Position numbers and translations under genes: made by a program
The notes under the pieces: generated by a model
Told to the model about the DNA's origin: nothing
Databases searched by the model: none
What the model saw: the letters and a program-made list of their open reading frames with translations, nothing else
In this document: positions 61,946-64,000 of the stretch, piece by piece
Layout: each line of letters opens with the position of its first letter
Position numbering within the stretch: position 1 is the first letter of the stretch
Assembly: GCF_011193355.1 (NCBI RefSeq)
Contig: NZ_CP049780.1
Coordinates: 4,043,085 to 4,107,084, forward strand
Reading direction: 5' to 3'
DNA from: Streptomyces sp. JB150
GTDB lineage: Bacteria; Actinomycetota; Actinomycetes; Streptomycetales; Streptomycetaceae
DNA length: 64,000 nucleotides

Positions 61946-62854
61946 ATGGCGAACGGTCAGTGGTACCCCCCTGAGTGGCCGGAGCTCATCCGCGCGCTGA
62001 CGGCAGGCACCCTCACCCCGGTGCGGCCGAAGCGGGCGGCGACGGTGATGCTCCTGAAGGACACCGACGGCGGCCCCGCCGTGCACATGCTGCGCAGACG
62101 CGCCTCCATGGCCTTCGCCGGAGGCGCGTACGCCTATCCGGGCGGCGGCGTCGACCCGCGGGACGGGGACACCGCCCTGCCCGAGCGGGGCCCGGAGCAC
62201 GGGGGAGAGCGCGCCGTCCGCTGGGCGGGCCCCACGCGCGCGTGGTGGGCGGACCGGCTCGGGGTCGACGAGACGGGCGCCCAGGCGATCGTCTGCGCCG
62301 CCGTCCGGGAGACCTTCGAGGAGGCGGGCGTCCTGCTCGCCGGGCCCACCGCGGACACCGTCGTCGGCGACACCACCGGCGACGACTGGGAGGCGGACCG
62401 CGCGGCGCTCGTCGCCCGCGACCTGTCGTTCGCCGAGTTCCTGGACCGCCGCGGGCTGGTGCTGCGCTCCGACCTGCTGGGCGCGTGGACCCGCTGGATC
62501 ACCCCCGAGTTCGAGCCCCGCCGCTACGACACCTGGTTCTTCGTCGCCGCCCTCCCCGAGGGCCAGCGCACCCGCAACGCCTCCTCGGAGGCCGACCGCG
62601 CGGTGTGGATCCGGCCCGCGGACGCGGCGGCGGCCTACGACAAGGGCGAGCTGCTGATGATGCCGCCCACCATCGCCACCCTGCGCCAGCTCACGCCGTA
62701 CGGCACGGCCGCCGAGGTGCTGGCCGCCGCGCCGGCCCGGGACCTCGCTCCCGTCCTCGCCGAGGCCCGTCTGGAGGGCGGGGAGATCGTGCTGTCCTGG
62801 CCGGGGCACGACGAGTTCACCAAGCACATCCCGACCGGGGGAGGACCGGCATGA
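61946..62854 (+). CDS. NUDIX hydrolase
   Basis: 302 residues, ATG 61946. NUDIX box elements: AYAYPGGGVDPRDGD, then after a long insert CAAVRETFEEAGVLLAGP (RE-x2-EE-x-G). DTWFFVAALPEGQRTRNAS and MMPPTIATLRQLTPY are typical of the long actinobacterial form. Cleaves a nucleoside-diphosphate-linked compound, possibly coenzyme A or NAD derivatives. Overlaps the MBL gene by 4 nt (ATGA). Confidence 0.85.
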   Translation: MANGQWYPPEWPELIRALTAGTLTPVRPKRAATVMLLKDTDGGPAVHMLRRRASMAFAGGAYAYPGGGVDPRDGDTALPERGPEHGGERAVRWAGPTRAWWADRLGVDETGAQAIVCAAVRETFEEAGVLLAGPTADTVVGDTTGDDWEADRAALVARDLSFAEFLDRRGLVLRSDLLGAWTRWITPEFEPRRYDTWFFVAALPEGQRTRNASSEADRAVWIRPADAAAAYDKGELLMMPPTIATLRQLTPYGTAAEVLAAAPARDLAPVLAEARLEGGEIVLSWPGHDEFTKHIPTGGGPA

Positions 62855-63681
62855 CCGACCCGAGCGTGCTTCCCGGCCGGCCGCGCGGAGGGGTCCTCTC
62901 CGGGCCGGCCACCGCGCGGGCGGTCAACGTCCTCGCGCCCAACCCGTCCGCGATGACCCTGGACGGCACCAACACCTGGATCCTGTCGGAGCCCGGCTCC
63001 GGCCTCGCCGTCGTGGTCGACCCGGGGCCGCTGGACGAGGGGCACCTCCAGCGCGTCGTCGACACCGCCGAGCAGGCCGGCAAGCGCGTCGCGCTGACCC
63101 TGCTGACCCACGGCCACCCCGACCACGCCGAGGGCGCCGCCCGCTTCGCCGAACTGACCGGCACGCGCGTGCGTGCCCTCGATCCGGCGCTGCGGCTCGG
63201 CGACGAGGGGCTGAGCGCCGGTGACGTGATCAGCGTCGGCGGCCTGGAGCTGCGGGTCGTGCCGACGCCCGGCCACACCTCGGACTCGCTGAGCTTCCAC
63301 CTCCCGGCCGACCGGGCGGTCCTGACGGGCGACACCGTCCTCGGCCGCGGCACGACGCTCGTGGCCCACCCCGACGGCCGCCTGGGCGACTATCTGGACT
63401 CCCTGCGCCGCCTGCGGTCCCTCACGGTCGACGACGGCGTCCACACCGTCCTGCCGGGCCACGGCCCGGTCCTCGACGACGCCCAGGGCGCCGTCGAGTT
63501 CTACCTCGCCCACCGCGCCCACCGCCTCGCCCAGGTGGAGACGGCCGTCGAGGACGGCTACCGCACGGCTGAAGAGGTCGTGGCCCACGTCTACGCCGAC
63601 GTGGACCGCTCCCTGTGGCCGGCGGCGGAGCTGTCGGTGCGGGCGCAGCTGGAGTACCTGGAGGAGCACGGGCTCATCTAG
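62851..63681 (+). CDS. Metallo-beta-lactamase fold hydrolase
   Basis: 276 residues from ATG 62851. NPSAMTLDGTNTWIL; metal motif LLTHGHPDHAEGAARF (HxHxDH), then PTPGHTSDSLSFHLPADRA with His, VLTGDTVLGRGTTLVA with Asp, and VLPGHGPVLDDAQ with the last His. A C-terminal winged region RTAEEVVAHVYADVDRSLWP is as in LACTB2-like nucleases or hydrolases. Zinc enzyme, substrate unknown. Operon with the NUDIX gene. Confidence 0.88.
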   Translation: MTDPSVLPGRPRGGVLSGPATARAVNVLAPNPSAMTLDGTNTWILSEPGSGLAVVVDPGPLDEGHLQRVVDTAEQAGKRVALTLLTHGHPDHAEGAARFAELTGTRVRALDPALRLGDEGLSAGDVISVGGLELRVVPTPGHTSDSLSFHLPADRAVLTGDTVLGRGTTLVAHPDGRLGDYLDSLRRLRSLTVDDGVHTVLPGHGPVLDDAQGAVEFYLAHRAHRLAQVETAVEDGYRTAEEVVAHVYADVDRSLWPAAELSVRAQLEYLEEHGLI

Positions 63682-63737
63682 GGGATGCCCCACCCCTGGG
63701 GCGCCTTGGCCGGGCTCCGCGCGGTGGGTGCGCGTAC

Positions 63738-63781
63738 GGCGACGGGGTCCCGCCTCGTTTCCGAGGCGGGACCCCGTCGCC
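63738..63781. terminator. 20-bp bidirectional terminator
   Basis: GGCGACGGGGTCCCGCCTCG pairs perfectly with its complement around TTTC, between convergent MBL and crp genes. Confidence 0.9.
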
Positions 63782-63801
63782 GTGGAGGCACGTGACCGGC
63801 G

Positions 63802-64000
63802 TCAGCGCGAGCGCTTCGCCAGGCGCTCGACGTCCAGGAGGATCACCGCGCGGGCCTCCAGGCGGAGCCAGCCGCGCTGGGCGAAGTCCGCGAGCGCCTT
63901 GTTGACCGTCTCGCGGGAGGCGCCGACGAGCTGGGCCAGCTCCTCCTGGGTGAGGTCGTGGACGACGTGGATGCCCTCCTCGGACTGCACGCCGAAGCGG
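63802..64000 (-). CDS. crp: Crp-family regulator, C-terminal part (runs off the right edge)
   Basis: The last 65 residues: [40 protein letters not shown] and [13 protein letters not shown]. This is the winged HTH of Crp, with recognition helix [10 protein letters not shown]. The cAMP-binding part is outside the window. In S. coelicolor crp lies at this place and controls germination and antibiotic production. Confidence 0.85.
   Translation of the reverse strand, partial: RFGVQSEEGIHVVHDLTQEELAQLVGASRETVNKALADFAQRGWLRLEARAVILLDVERLAKRSR

Overview
The window is very GC-rich, uses GTG/TTG starts freely and carries typical actinobacterial genes (WhiB-like WblA, NsdA-type TPR regulator, DUF317, Pr6Pr, ArsA pair, Crp), so it is a Streptomyces chromosome segment. 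The order at the right end (tRNA-Pro, Pr6Pr membrane protein, metallophosphoesterase, GatB/YqeY, class A PBP, wblA, two ArsA-type ATPases, DUF4177, RidA, NUDIX, MBL, crp) is ordinary core Streptomyces synteny.

Left flank (1-15194). A WD40/nSTAND NTPase with a collagen-like insert runs off the left edge. A luciferase-like (LLM) oxidoreductase gene behind a 37-bp palindrome has lost its centre, replaced by an AraC/cupin/SGNH-hydrolase cassette. Then follow a UvrA-like ABC ATPase, an AraC/VOC pair, a metK paralogue with a frameshift, an MFS exporter, a transposase-derived protein without recognisable catalytic aspartates, and small conserved proteins.

Integrated element (15195-52831, about 37.6 kb). 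A 45-bp direct repeat marks both ends: attL is an orphan piece of a tRNA 3' end, attR is the intact tRNA-Pro(CGG). A second duplicated motif inside each end looks like integrase arm sites. From left to right the element carries a type II restriction-modification set (HARE-like HTH, beta-class methyltransferase, convergent PD-(D/E)XK nuclease); a divergent glutamyl-tRNA synthetase; a tightly packed eight-gene operon (two glycosyltransferases, D-2-hydroxyacid dehydrogenase homologue, two radical SAM enzymes, nucleotidyltransferase, O-carbamoyltransferase, HD protein); a regulatory pair and a DAO-type oxidoreductase; a three-gene pPIWI-RE island (REase-like protein, DinG-type helicase, pPIWI-RE); a broken DUF317 gene; a mobilisation and replication module (MobA-like relaxase, MobC-like protein, membrane protein, DnaC/IstB-like ATPase, DnaD-like initiator); and an XRE repressor, excisionase-like HTH and tyrosine integrase with a LacI-type HTH embedded in its catalytic domain. 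No TraB/FtsK translocase or type IV secretion genes are visible, so it reads as a mobilisable element carrying two defence systems and an unassigned biosynthetic-type cluster.

Most interesting: (i) the eight-gene operon next to a divergent GluRS, which resembles the logic of self-resistant aminoacyl-tRNA-synthetase inhibitor clusters; its dehydrogenase homologue has Lys in place of both the catalytic Glu and His; (ii) the pPIWI-RE island; (iii) the LacI-HTH/integrase fusion. Function of (i) is inference. Everything was read by eye, without database searches.
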